The position numbers were made by a program, and so were the translations under genes. The notes below the pieces were generated by a model. The model was not told the origin of the DNA. It ran no database searches and was given only the letters and a program-made list of their open reading frames with translations. A DNA stretch of 38,569 nucleotides from Mycolicibacterium sp. CH28 (GTDB lineage: Bacteria > Actinomycetota > Actinomycetes > Mycobacteriales > Mycobacteriaceae): the NCBI RefSeq assembly GCF_004745805.1, contig NZ_SRLQ01000025.1, positions 1 through 38,569 on the forward strand, written 5' to 3'. Positions 22,497 to 31,192 of this stretch are shown piece after piece. The stretch's first letter is position 1. Every line of letters begins with the position of its first letter.

Positions 22497-25400
22497 GTGG
22501 CGACGCCGGAAATTCCCGCTCAGTACCTGCTCTCAGAACAGGCGCCGCCGCCGCGCACCCTCATCGACATCCTGTATGAGACCGCCAACCGCTATCCCGA
22601 CGCCGCCGCGCTCGACGACGGCACGGTGCAGCTGACCTATGCCGAGCTAATCGCCGACATCGAGGAGAGCGTCGACTGGCTGGCGGCACGCGGGATCGGG
22701 CGCGGCGACCGCATCGGGATCAGGATGCCGTCGGGGACCTACGCCCTATACGTCGCGATCCTGTCGACGCTGGCCGCCGGCGCGGCCTACGTCCCCGTCG
22801 ACGCCGACGACCCCGACGAGCGGGCCGAGCTGGTGTTCGGTGAAGCCCAGGTGGTCGGAATCATCACCGAAGCGGGCCTGGTCCGTGGCCCCGGCTCGTC
22901 TCGCGGCTGGCGCGCCACCGCGCCGTTGGGTCGCGACGACGCGTGGATCATCTTCACCTCCGGATCGACCGGCACCCCCAAAGGCGTGGCGGTCACCCAC
23001 CGCAACGCCGCGGCATTCGTCGATGCCGAAGCGCGAATGTTCCTGCGGGACAATCCGATCGGACCGGGCGATCGGGTGCTGGCCGGGCTGTCGGTGGCCT
23101 TCGACGCCTCCTGCGAGGAGATGTGGCTGGCGTGGCGGTACGGCGCCTGCCTGGTGCCGGCCCCCCGCGCGCTGGTGCGCAGCGGTATGGATCTGGGCCC
23201 GTGGCTGGTATCGCGCGACATCACCGTGGTGTCCACCGTGCCGACGCTGGCGTCGCTGTGGCCCGCAGAGGCGCTCGAGGCGGTGCGGCTGCTGATCTTC
23301 GGCGGCGAGGCCTGCCCGCCCGAACTGGCCGAGCGCCTGGCCGTCGAGGGCCGCGAGGTGTGGAACACCTACGGGCCCACCGAGGCGACGGTGGTGTCCA
23401 GCGCGGCCCGGCTCGGAGGGCATCCCGGCGGGCAGGAGCGCAGCGACTCGGGGTCAGGGCCGATTCCGGTCAGCATCGGCCGGCCACTGCCGGGCTGGGA
23501 CCTGGCGGTCGTCGACAAGGACGGCGCACCCGTGGGCCTGGGCGCGGTCGGCGAATTGGTCATCGGCGGTGTCGGCCTGGCCCGCTACCTGGACCCGGAG
23601 AAGGACGCCGAGAAGTACGCGCCGATGCCGTCGCTGGGCTGGAGCCGCGCCTACCGCAGCGGTGACCTGGTGCGACTGGAGACCGACGGGCTCTACTTCC
23701 AGGGCCGCGCCGACGACCAGGTCAAAGTCGGCGGCCGGCGCATCGAACTCGGCGAAGTCGACTCGGCGCTGGTACACCTACCCGGCGTCAGCGGCGGGGC
23801 CGCCGCGGTCCGGCGCACCGCCAGCGGCACCCCGATGCTGGTCGGCTATATCGCGAGCGCGAACCCTGATTTCGACCTCGCGGCCGCCCGCGCGCACCTC
23901 ACCGCGGCCCTGCCCGCGGCGTTGGTGCCACGCCTGGTGCTGGTCGACGAGCTGCCCACCCGCACCTCGGGCAAGGTCGACCGCGACGCACTGCCCTGGC
24001 CACCGCCGGGCTTCCAGGAGTCCGAACCCGACTTCGGCGGCACGATGGGCTGGCTGGCCGGACTGTGGCGCGACGTCCTCGGCGCCGTGGTCGAGGGCCC
24101 GGAAGCCGACTTCTTCGCCCTCGGCGGCGGCTCGCTGTCGGCCGCACAGCTGGTGGCCGCCCTGCGCGGACGCTATCCCCAGCTGACCGTCGCCCAGCTT
24201 TACGACCACCCCCGGCTGGGATCGCTGACCGAGTTCCTCGACGATCTGGCCCCGGCGGTGGCCGTCACCCCGCGGACGGTCAAACCCACTCCCGTCTCCA
24301 CCCAGGCCGCGCAGGTCCTGCTGTCGGTGCCGCTGGCCACGCTGACCGGCCTGCAGTGGGTGACCTGGTTGGCGTTGCTCAACAACGTCGCCGCCGCCGT
24401 GCACCCGTTGCCCTGGTTCGTCCCCGTCAACTGGTGGCTGCTGGCGCTGGCCTTCATCGTGTTCATCACCCCGATCGGGCGGATGGGCATCGCGGTGCTC
24501 GGAGCCCGGACGCTGCTGTCCGGATTGCAGCCGGGCAGCTACCGCCGCGGCGGCTCGGAACATCTGCGGGTCTGGCTCGCCGAGCGGCTGGCCGACGCCA
24601 GCGGCGCGGAGAACATGGCCGGCGCGCCCTGGCTGGTGTACTACGCACGCGCCCTGGGTAACAGGATCGGCAAGGGCGTGGACCTGCACTCGGCGCCTCC
24701 GGTGACCGGCATGCTGCAGCTCGGCCACCGGGTATCCATCGAACCGGAGGTCGACCTGACCGGGCACTGGATCGACGGCGATCTCTTCCACGTGGGGCCG
24801 ATCACGGTCGGCAACGACGCCACCGTCGGTGCGCGCACAACGCTGTTTCCCGGTGCCGTCATCGGCAAGAACGCCGATGTGGCCCCCGGCTCGGGAGTCG
24901 TCGGCAAGGTGAAGAACGGGCAGTACTGGAAGGGCTCGCCGGCGGTGAAATCCGGCAAGGCCCACCACCCGTGGCCCGAATACCGGCCGCCGCGCGCCGC
25001 CCACTGGGTGGCCATCTACGGCATCACGTCGGTGCTGCTCGGCGCGGTGCCGCTGGCGGCGCTCGGCCTCGGCCTGGCGGTGCTGGTCTGGCCCGCGCGG
25101 CACAGCGCCACGCTGTCGTCGGCGATCGGCGCCGCCGCACCGTGGATCCCGGCGGCCGCGCTGGCGGCCTTCGCGGTCTACGCCGTGCTGACCGTCATCA
25201 TGGTGCGCGTTCTCGCGATCGGCCTGCGGGAGGGCTACCACCCGGTGCGCAGCCGGATCGGGTGGCAGCTGTGGGCCACCGAACGACTGATGGACGCCGC
25301 GCGCGACTACCTGTTCCCGATCTACGCCAGCCTGCTCACACCATGGTGGTTGCGGTTGCTCGGCGCCAAGATCGGCCGCGACACCGAGATCTCGACCGCG

Positions 25401-26441
25401 CTGCTGACCCCGAAGTTCACCGTCGTCGAGGACGGCGCGTTCCTGGCCGACGACACCATGGTCGCCTCCTACGAGCTGGGCGGCGGCTGGATCCACGTGG
25501 CCAAGGCCACCGTCGGAAAGCGGGCGTTCCTCGGCAATTCCGGCATCACCCAGCCGGGCCGGCGCGTTCCCGACGACGGTCTGGTCGCGGTGCTCTCCGC
25601 CGCCCCGTACAAGTCCAAGGCAGGTTCGTCCTGGCTGGGCAGCCCGCCGATCCGGTTGCGCCGCCACGCCGACGAGGCCGACGCGGCGCTGACCTACAGC
25701 CCGCCGATGCGGCTGAAGGTGATGCGCGCCGCCGTCGAGACCTGCCGGTTGTTCCCGGTGATCGTCACGTTCGCGATCGGCGCCGCGGTGCTGGCCGTAC
25801 TGCAGATACTGGCCGCCGAGTTCGGCTTCGGCGGGGCGGCGCTTTGCGGCGGGCTGCTGCTGCTGGCGGCCGGCGCGGTGGCCGGCGGTATCGCGGTGGC
25901 CGCGAAATGGCTTGTGGTGGGCCGAATCCGGGTCAGCGAGCATCCCTTGTGGTCGTCGTTCGTGTGGCGCAATGAGGTCTCGGACACGTTCGTCGAGACG
26001 GTGGCCGCGCCCTGGTTCGCCCGCGCCGCCAGCGGCACCCCGGTAATGAACCTGTGGCTGCGCGGGCTCGGGGCCAAGATCGGCCGCGGCGTGTGGTGCG
26101 AAACGTACTGGCTGCCCGAGGCCGACCTGGTGACCTTGCAGCGCGCCAGCACCGTCAACCGAGGCTGCGTGGTGCAGACCCACCTGTTCCACGACCGGAT
26201 CATGCGGATGGACACCGTCGTGATCGAGGAGGGCGCCACCCTGGGGCCGCACTGCGTGGCGCTGCCTGCCGCCAAGCTTGGCGCGGGCGCCACCGTCGGG
26301 CCGGCGTCACTGGTGATGCGCGGCGACGAAGTGCCGCCGTCCAGCCGCTGGCAGGGTAATCCCATTGCGCCGTGGGTACTTTCCCGGAAGAAGGCCCGCA
26401 ACGACAACCCTGGGCCCAAAGCCGAGGGCAGCGCTGCGTGA
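22497..26441 (+). CDS. pls: Pls/PosA-type membrane non-ribosomal peptide synthetase (epsilon-poly-lysine synthetase-like)
   Basis: A protein of 1314 aa, close to the 1319 aa I recall for Streptomyces albulus Pls. An adenylation domain (about 15-510) has motif A3 TSGSTGTPKG at 154-163, A5 NTYGPTEATV near 290, A7 YRSGDLVRL, A8 GRADDQVKVGGRRIELGE and A10 with Lys493. A PCP domain follows with phosphopantetheine Ser546 in FFALGGGSLSA. Then six hydrophobic segments are interleaved with three left-handed-beta-helix-like domains (about 720-835, 955-1050 and 1180-1290), the layout of the iterative ligation domains of Pls. Pocket residues D203, A204, E207, S246, I267, G269, T291, V299, V300 and K493 suggest a basic amino acid, most likely lysine. 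The product should be an isopeptide homopolymer, made at the membrane. Confidence 0.9.
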   Translation: MATPEIPAQYLLSEQAPPPRTLIDILYETANRYPDAAALDDGTVQLTYAELIADIEESVDWLAARGIGRGDRIGIRMPSGTYALYVAILSTLAAGAAYVPVDADDPDERAELVFGEAQVVGIITEAGLVRGPGSSRGWRATAPLGRDDAWIIFTSGSTGTPKGVAVTHRNAAAFVDAEARMFLRDNPIGPGDRVLAGLSVAFDASCEEMWLAWRYGACLVPAPRALVRSGMDLGPWLVSRDITVVSTVPTLASLWPAEALEAVRLLIFGGEACPPELAERLAVEGREVWNTYGPTEATVVSSAARLGGHPGGQERSDSGSGPIPVSIGRPLPGWDLAVVDKDGAPVGLGAVGELVIGGVGLARYLDPEKDAEKYAPMPSLGWSRAYRSGDLVRLETDGLYFQGRADDQVKVGGRRIELGEVDSALVHLPGVSGGAAAVRRTASGTPMLVGYIASANPDFDLAAARAHLTAALPAALVPRLVLVDELPTRTSGKVDRDALPWPPPGFQESEPDFGGTMGWLAGLWRDVLGAVVEGPEADFFALGGGSLSAAQLVAALRGRYPQLTVAQLYDHPRLGSLTEFLDDLAPAVAVTPRTVKPTPVSTQAAQVLLSVPLATLTGLQWVTWLALLNNVAAAVHPLPWFVPVNWWLLALAFIVFITPIGRMGIAVLGARTLLSGLQPGSYRRGGSEHLRVWLAERLADASGAENMAGAPWLVYYARALGNRIGKGVDLHSAPPVTGMLQLGHRVSIEPEVDLTGHWIDGDLFHVGPITVGNDATVGARTTLFPGAVIGKNADVAPGSGVVGKVKNGQYWKGSPAVKSGKAHHPWPEYRPPRAAHWVAIYGITSVLLGAVPLAALGLGLAVLVWPARHSATLSSAIGAAAPWIPAAALAAFAVYAVLTVIMVRVLAIGLREGYHPVRSRIGWQLWATERLMDAARDYLFPIYASLLTPWWLRLLGAKIGRDTEISTALLTPKFTVVEDGAFLADDTMVASYELGGGWIHVAKATVGKRAFLGNSGITQPGRRVPDDGLVAVLSAAPYKSKAGSSWLGSPPIRLRRHADEADAALTYSPPMRLKVMRAAVETCRLFPVIVTFAIGAAVLAVLQILAAEFGFGGAALCGGLLLLAAGAVAGGIAVAAKWLVVGRIRVSEHPLWSSFVWRNEVSDTFVETVAAPWFARAASGTPVMNLWLRGLGAKIGRGVWCETYWLPEADLVTLQRASTVNRGCVVQTHLFHDRIMRMDTVVIEEGATLGPHCVALPAAKLGAGATVGPASLVMRGDEVPPSSRWQGNPIAPWVLSRKKARNDNPGPKAEGSAA

Positions 26442-27775
26442 AACGTCCCGCACAGAAGGCCGCCAAGAAAGGCGAGCCGCCGGTCATCGATCCGTATCTG
26501 CCGCGCAACGGCAACTTCGGATACCGGGTGTCGCGCTACGAACTGGACCTGGAATACAAGGTCGCGATCAACCGGCTGGCCGGAACGGCCACCATCACCG
26601 CCGTGACTCTGGCGTCACTGCGGTCCTTCACCTTGGACCTGTCCGACGCGCTGTCGGTGACCAAGGTGACGGTCAACGGCCGCCGCCCCTCCCACTTCGG
26701 CAGCTCGGCCGGCAAGCTGCACATCACCCTGCCCGCGTCGCTGCCGGCCGGGGCGGCGATGTCGATCACCGTGCGCTACGGCGGTTCCCCGCGGCCGATC
26801 CGAAGCCTATGGGGCGAAGTGGGTTTCGAAGAGCTGTCCAACGGCGTACTGGTCGCCGGGCAGCCCAACGGGGCGGCGTCGTGGTTCCCCTGCGACGACC
26901 ACCCCAGTTCAAAAGCCAGCTACCGCATCCAGATCAGCACCGACAGCCCGTATCGCGCCCTGGCCAACGGCGAGCTGGTGTCGCGGCGGGTGCGCGCCGC
27001 GCACACGGTGTGGACCTACGAACAACCAGAACCCACCTCGACCTACCTGATCACCCTGCAGATCGGCATGTACGGCACCACGAAGCTGCCCAAGGCACCG
27101 GTGCCGATGCAGGCGGTGCTACCGGACCGGTTGCGGCGCGTCTTCGACCACGACTTCGGCCGTCAGCCACAGATGATGAAGTTGTTCGTCAAACTGTTCG
27201 GGCCCTACCCGCTGTCCAACGGATACACCGTCGTCGTCACCGACGACGACCTCGAAATTCCGCTTGAAGCACAAGGAATTTCGATATTCGGTGCCAACCA
27301 CTGCGACGGTAAGCGTGGCTCGGAGCGGCTCATCGCCCACGAACTGGCCCACCAGTGGTTCGGCAACAGCGTCACCGTGCGACGCTGGCGCGACATCTGG
27401 CTGCACGAGGGATTCGCCTGCTACGCCGAGTGGCTGTGGTCCGAGCAGGCCGGCGGGCGGACCGTCGAGCAGTGGGCGCTGCATTACCACACCAAGCTGG
27501 TCAACTCGCCACAGAACCTACTGCTGGCCGACCCCGGACCGCGGGACATGTTCGACGACCGGGTCTACAAGCGCGGTGCGCTCACGCTGCACGCCCTGCG
27601 GCACACCATCGGCGACGAGAAATTCTTTGCGCTGCTGCGAGATTGGACGGTTCGCTACCGGCACAGCTCCGTGGTGACCGACGACTTCACCGGCCTTGCC
27701 GCCAACTACGCCGACGTGCCACTGCGTCCGTTGTGGAATGCCTGGCTGTACTCGACCGAGGTGCCACCGCTGTGA
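26438..27775 (+). CDS. M1-family zinc aminopeptidase
   Basis: A protein of 445 aa with the gluzincin motif HELAH at 301-305 and the third zinc ligand Glu324 (HEXXH-X18-E), followed by GFACYAEWLW. The usual GAMEN exopeptidase loop is replaced by PLEAQG. It contains the N-terminal beta domain and the catalytic domain only, lacking the C-terminal helical domain of PepN. No signal peptide is seen; the N-terminus is Lys-rich. The GTG overlaps the pls stop by 4 nt (GTGA), so the two proteins are made together. Poly-lysine-degrading enzymes described in Streptomyces are zinc aminopeptidases of this type, so a self-protection or trimming role is plausible (inference). The frame is open to 26372, inside pls. 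Confidence 0.93.
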   Translation: MKRPAQKAAKKGEPPVIDPYLPRNGNFGYRVSRYELDLEYKVAINRLAGTATITAVTLASLRSFTLDLSDALSVTKVTVNGRRPSHFGSSAGKLHITLPASLPAGAAMSITVRYGGSPRPIRSLWGEVGFEELSNGVLVAGQPNGAASWFPCDDHPSSKASYRIQISTDSPYRALANGELVSRRVRAAHTVWTYEQPEPTSTYLITLQIGMYGTTKLPKAPVPMQAVLPDRLRRVFDHDFGRQPQMMKLFVKLFGPYPLSNGYTVVVTDDDLEIPLEAQGISIFGANHCDGKRGSERLIAHELAHQWFGNSVTVRRWRDIWLHEGFACYAEWLWSEQAGGRTVEQWALHYHTKLVNSPQNLLLADPGPRDMFDDRVYKRGALTLHALRHTIGDEKFFALLRDWTVRYRHSSVVTDDFTGLAANYADVPLRPLWNAWLYSTEVPPL

Positions 27776-27843
27776 CCGACGCGGGGGCCCCCTTCGACGC
27801 GTTGAGCGCCACCGGCGCTCACCGGGTCGCCGGGGAGGGGGCT

Positions 27844-29058
27844 ATGACCCGCGCCAGCGTGACCCGCGTGGGAGCGGCGACTGCGGTCTCGGCGGTGTGC
27901 GGCTACGCCGTGCTCTACCTGGCGGCCCGCGCGCTCGACCCGGCCGGCTTCTCGGTGTTCGGGGTGTTCTGGGGGGCGTTCGGGTTGGTCGGCGGCGCGG
28001 CCTATGGACTGCTGCAGGAGGCCACCCGGGAGGTGCGGTCCGCCGCCGGCCACAGCGAAACCCCCGAGGGGCCGCACACCCATCCGATCCGGATCGCGAC
28101 GGCCGTGGGTGCGCTGGCGGCACTGGTCATGGCGGGCAGCTCGCCGCTGTGGGCCCCGCACGTGTTCACCGAGTCGCGAACGTTGTCGGTGATATTGCTC
28201 AGCGCGGGCCTGGCCGGGTTCTGTATCCACGCCACGCTGCTGGGCATGTTGGCCGGGACCGGACGCTGGGGTCAGTACGGGGCGCTCATGGTCACCGACG
28301 CCGTCATGCGGGTGCTGGTGGCCGCGGCGGCGTTCGCTGTCGGCTGGGGACTGAACGGCTTCCTGTGGGCCACGGTCGCCGGCGCGGTCGGCTTCCTGCT
28401 GGTGTTGACCGTGTCGCCGGGAGCGCGATCGGCAGCGGCATTGCGCACACCCGGCAGCGCCGGTGAGTTCCTGCGTGGGGCCGGGCACTCCATCGCCGCC
28501 GCCGGCGCCAGCGCGATCCTCGTCATGGGGTTCCCGGTGCTGCTGAAGGCGACGTCCGGGGAGCTCGGGGCGGCCGGCGGGGTGGTGATCCTCGCGGTGA
28601 CGTTGACCCGGGCGCCGCTGCTCGTGCCGCTGACGGCCATGCAGGGCAATTTGATCGCCCACTTCGTCGACCATCGCGGCCACCGGCTCAAGGCGCTCAT
28701 CGCCCCGGCCACCGTGGTCGTCGCGCTCGGAGCCGTCGGCATCCTGGCCGCGGGGCTGCTGGGGCCGTGGCTGATCCGGGTGGCGTTCAGCGACGACTAC
28801 GCACCCAGCGGCACCCTGCTGGCCTGGCTGACCGCCGGCGCGGTGGCGATCGCCCTGCTGACGGTCACCGGGGCCGCCACGGTGGCCGCCGCACTGCATC
28901 GGGCCTACTCGATCGGCTGGGTCGGGGCCACCGTCGCCTCGGCGGCGCTGCTGACCCTGCCGCTGAATCTGACCGACCGGACCGTGCTGGCGCTTCTGTG
29001 CGGGCCGCTGGTCGGGATCGTCGTCCACCTGGCCGCATTGGCCCGCGCCGCGCGCTGA
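27844..29058 (+). CDS. Polysaccharide flippase-like (MOP-type) membrane protein
   Basis: A protein of 404 aa with about 12 hydrophobic segments and the opening SVTRVGAATAVSAVCGYAVLYLAARALDPAGFSVFGVFWGAFGL, as in Wzx/MurJ-like exporters. It corresponds to Rv3630. ATG 27844 has GGAGG 6 nt upstream; a GTG at 27772 overlapping the aminopeptidase stop (GTGA) would add 24 residues, so the start is not certain. It sits before a polyprenyl-phosphate glycosyltransferase, so flipping of a lipid-linked sugar is the probable role. It may be co-transcribed with pls and the M1 peptidase. Confidence 0.85.
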   Translation: MTRASVTRVGAATAVSAVCGYAVLYLAARALDPAGFSVFGVFWGAFGLVGGAAYGLLQEATREVRSAAGHSETPEGPHTHPIRIATAVGALAALVMAGSSPLWAPHVFTESRTLSVILLSAGLAGFCIHATLLGMLAGTGRWGQYGALMVTDAVMRVLVAAAAFAVGWGLNGFLWATVAGAVGFLLVLTVSPGARSAAALRTPGSAGEFLRGAGHSIAAAGASAILVMGFPVLLKATSGELGAAGGVVILAVTLTRAPLLVPLTAMQGNLIAHFVDHRGHRLKALIAPATVVVALGAVGILAAGLLGPWLIRVAFSDDYAPSGTLLAWLTAGAVAIALLTVTGAATVAAALHRAYSIGWVGATVASAALLTLPLNLTDRTVLALLCGPLVGIVVHLAALARAAR

Positions 29059-29074
29059 ACCACCCGCGATCAGC

Positions 29075-29785
29075 GTGTACGTTGTGGGCATTGACACGCC
29101 CTACTCCGACGCCTGGATCATCGTGCCGGCGTACAACGAAGCGAAGGTCATCGGCGACGTCATCGCCGACCTGCGTCAGACCTTCGACCACGTGGTGTGC
29201 GTCGACGACGGAAGCCGCGACGACACCTCCGACATCGCGCTGGCCGCAGGCGCGCACGTGGTGCGCCATCCGGTGAACCTCGGCCAGGGAGCTGCCATCC
29301 AGACCGGCGTGGAGTACGCCCGCAGCCAGCCCGGCGCGGCGGTGTTCGTGACGTTCGACGCCGACGGCCAGCACCGGGTCAAGGACGTCCTCACCATGAT
29401 CGACCGACTGTCCAAGGGTGACGTCGACATCGTCATCGGCACCCGCTTCGCCGGTTCGACCGTCAGTCACACCCCGCCGCTCAAGCGGCTGATCCTGCGC
29501 ACCGCAGCCGCACTCAGCCCGAGCAGTCACCGACTCGGGCTGACCGACGCCCACAACGGGTTGCGGGTGTTCGACAAGACCGTGGCCGACCACCTCAACC
29601 TCACGATGAATGGCATGAGCCACGCCAGCGAGTTCGTCAAGCTGATCGACGAGAACGGTTGGCGGGTGGTCGAAGAGCCCGTCGAAATCCTCTACACCGA
29701 GTACTCGCTGTCCAAGGGCCAGCCGCTGCTGAACGGGGTGAACATCGTCTTCGACGGGTTCTTGCGAGGAAGGATGCGCCGGTGA
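29075..29785 (+). CDS. ppgS: GT2 polyprenyl-phosphate glycosyltransferase (PpgS-like)
   Basis: A GT-A-fold protein of about 236 aa with WIIVPAYNEAKVIGDVIADL, the nucleotide-sugar motif VVCVDDGSRDDTSD, the metal-binding FDADGQH and the later GTRF and THNG-like DAHNGLRVFDK. It matches Rv3631, described as a polyprenyl-phospho-N-acetylgalactosaminyl synthase that supplies the galactosamine of arabinogalactan. No TM segment is visible; the next gene probably anchors it. GTG 29075 and GTG 29084 are both possible starts. Its end overlaps the next gene by 4 nt. Confidence 0.85.
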   Translation: MYVVGIDTPYSDAWIIVPAYNEAKVIGDVIADLRQTFDHVVCVDDGSRDDTSDIALAAGAHVVRHPVNLGQGAAIQTGVEYARSQPGAAVFVTFDADGQHRVKDVLTMIDRLSKGDVDIVIGTRFAGSTVSHTPPLKRLILRTAAALSPSSHRLGLTDAHNGLRVFDKTVADHLNLTMNGMSHASEFVKLIDENGWRVVEEPVEILYTEYSLSKGQPLLNGVNIVFDGFLRGRMRR

Positions 29786-30120
29786 ACTGGATTCAGGTGC
29801 TGCTGATCGCGGCGGTGGTGGCACTGCTGGTGTACCTGCTGCGGTCGCGTAGCAACGCCAAAGCCAAGGCGTGGGTCAAGGTCGGCTATGTGCTGTTCGT
29901 GATCGCCGCGATCTACGCGATCCTGCGGCCGGACGACACCACCGTGCTGGCCAACTTGCTCGGTGTGCGCCGCGGCGCCGACCTGATCATCTACGCGCTG
30001 ATCATCGCGTTCACGTTCACCACGATGAGCACCTACCTGCGATTCAAGGAGCTCGAACTCAAGTACGCCCGGCTGGCGCGGGCGGTCGCCCTCGAGGGTG
30101 CGCGGGTTCCGGAGCGCTGA
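29782..30120 (+). CDS. DUF2304 membrane protein, partner of PpgS
   Basis: A protein of 112 aa with three hydrophobic segments (about 5-21, 33-48 and 67-85) and an Arg/Glu-rich C-terminus (LRFKELELKYARLARAVAL). The DUF2304 family member Rv3632 has been reported to stimulate PpgS activity. The GTG start overlaps the GT2 stop (GTGA), which fits a two-subunit enzyme. It ends the plus-strand operon and is convergent with a lipoprotein gene. Confidence 0.88.
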   Translation: MNWIQVLLIAAVVALLVYLLRSRSNAKAKAWVKVGYVLFVIAAIYAILRPDDTTVLANLLGVRRGADLIIYALIIAFTFTTMSTYLRFKELELKYARLARAVALEGARVPER

Positions 30121-30152
30121 GCTCGTTGCGCTGCGGTCAGGCTCCGGTAGGA

Positions 30153-30830
30153 CTAGGCGGGCGCGCCGAACTGGAAGCCATCGAGGATGGCCTGCTTGTC
30201 GTTGATGTAAGTGGTGTTGCTCGGATCGGCGGTCTGGACGCTCACGGTCGCGGCATAGATCTTGCCGCCCTCTTCGGAGGCGACGATCAGCGTGGTGACC
30301 GCGGTTGCCGCAGCGGTTTCGGTGGCGGGCGAGTTGTAGGTGATGGTCAGGCTCGGATGTCCACACAGGCTTCCCGGGGTCTGAGATTCGGGTTCGGCGG
30401 TTACGCTGGCGCGCTCGCCGTCGATGGCGGCCTGCGGTGTAGCGACCTTCCCGGTGAGGTCCTCGAGGGTGACAACGGCGTTGGGCGCGAAGCCGTCGGC
30501 CACCAGATCCTTGCTGGCGATGGCGCCGCGGATGATGTCCGAGTTCATCTCGGTGCTCGATTCCCAGCCGGGCGGCTGCGGGATCGCCAGCGCCGGCTCT
30601 GCGGGTGAACGAGAGCCGAGCTTCAGCAACGGATAGGCGCTTTTCGCACATGCCCCGTCGGCGGCGGGGGCCGCCGACACAGAAGACGCCGCCGACGCGG
30701 ACGACGCGGCTGACGTCGCCACTGAACTCGTCTCGGCGTTCTTCGTCGACGACGAGGAACACGACGTCCCCAGTGCGATGACCGCGAGCGGCACCACCAG
30801 TACCCCGATGTGTGAATAGGCTCCGGCCAC
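30153..30830 (-). CDS. LpqN-family lipoprotein
   Basis: A protein of 225 aa. A hydrophobic signal (GVLVVPLAVIALGTSC) ends in a cysteine with a slightly unusual lipobox (GTSC), followed by a Ser/Ala-rich linker. The mature domain, with PQPPGWESSTEMNSDIIRGAIASKDLVADGFAPNAVVTLEDLTGK and a C-terminal INDKQAILDGFQF, fits the Lpp-LpqN family (LpqN/LpqT), some of which interact with mycolate-transport components. GTG 30830 is fixed by the signal peptide and a G-rich ribosome site; the frame is open to 30956, but that stretch is not signal-like. The function here is unknown. Confidence 0.82.
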   Translation of the reverse strand: MAGAYSHIGVLVVPLAVIALGTSCSSSSTKNAETSSVATSAASSASAASSVSAAPAADGACAKSAYPLLKLGSRSPAEPALAIPQPPGWESSTEMNSDIIRGAIASKDLVADGFAPNAVVTLEDLTGKVATPQAAIDGERASVTAEPESQTPGSLCGHPSLTITYNSPATETAAATAVTTLIVASEEGGKIYAATVSVQTADPSNTTYINDKQAILDGFQFGAPA

Positions 30831-31192
30831 GAGGGGCCCCCTTCTTGTTTCGACGGGCAGAATCGCGCCGCGACTGAGCCTCAGCCCGAAAAGCCCTCGG
30901 GACCGAGCGCGCCGCGTCCTACAGCAAGGCCGGCCGACCGTGTACCAGTGCGGCACGACATCGACCGCGATCCGGATAGCAACACGTCCCCGACCCCGCT
31001 ACCCAGCGAACGAGGAACACCAACCAATCGATATTCCACCGGGCACACAGGAGATTAGTAGGTTTTCAGCAAATTATCGAGCGCTGACCTGACCAGCGCA
31101 GGGCACTCACCGCGGGCGATCACGAACCTCGCGGACCGGGACGGCCGAGCCGACCATCGCCCGGGTTGGGGCCGGGCCGTAGCATCGAGGCA
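30831..31192. other. Intergenic region between lipoprotein and GT-C-like gene
   Basis: 362 bp between divergent genes. An unusually AT-rich patch lies near 31022-31085. The plus-strand -10 TAGCAT at 31180 is described separately. I see no convincing gene, RNA or repeat. Short open frames here lack ribosome sites and typical codon use. Confidence 0.5.
31180..31185 (+). promoter_or_regulatory. Candidate -10 element for the GT-C-like gene
   Basis: TAGCAT ends 7 nt before the ATG at 31193. No Shine-Dalgarno is present, so a leaderless transcript is predicted. Confidence 0.5.

Noticed and set aside
23778..26252. An 824-codon open frame on the minus strand opposite pls
   Set aside because: It is antisense to the conserved PCP, membrane and C-terminal domains of the synthetase, and its Gly/Gln/His/Arg-rich content has no recognisable motif.
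29078..29090. TACGTT hexamer as a leaderless promoter for ppgS
   Set aside because: The implied start would fall on an ATT codon, and the gene lies 16 nt after the flippase, so operon transcription is simpler.
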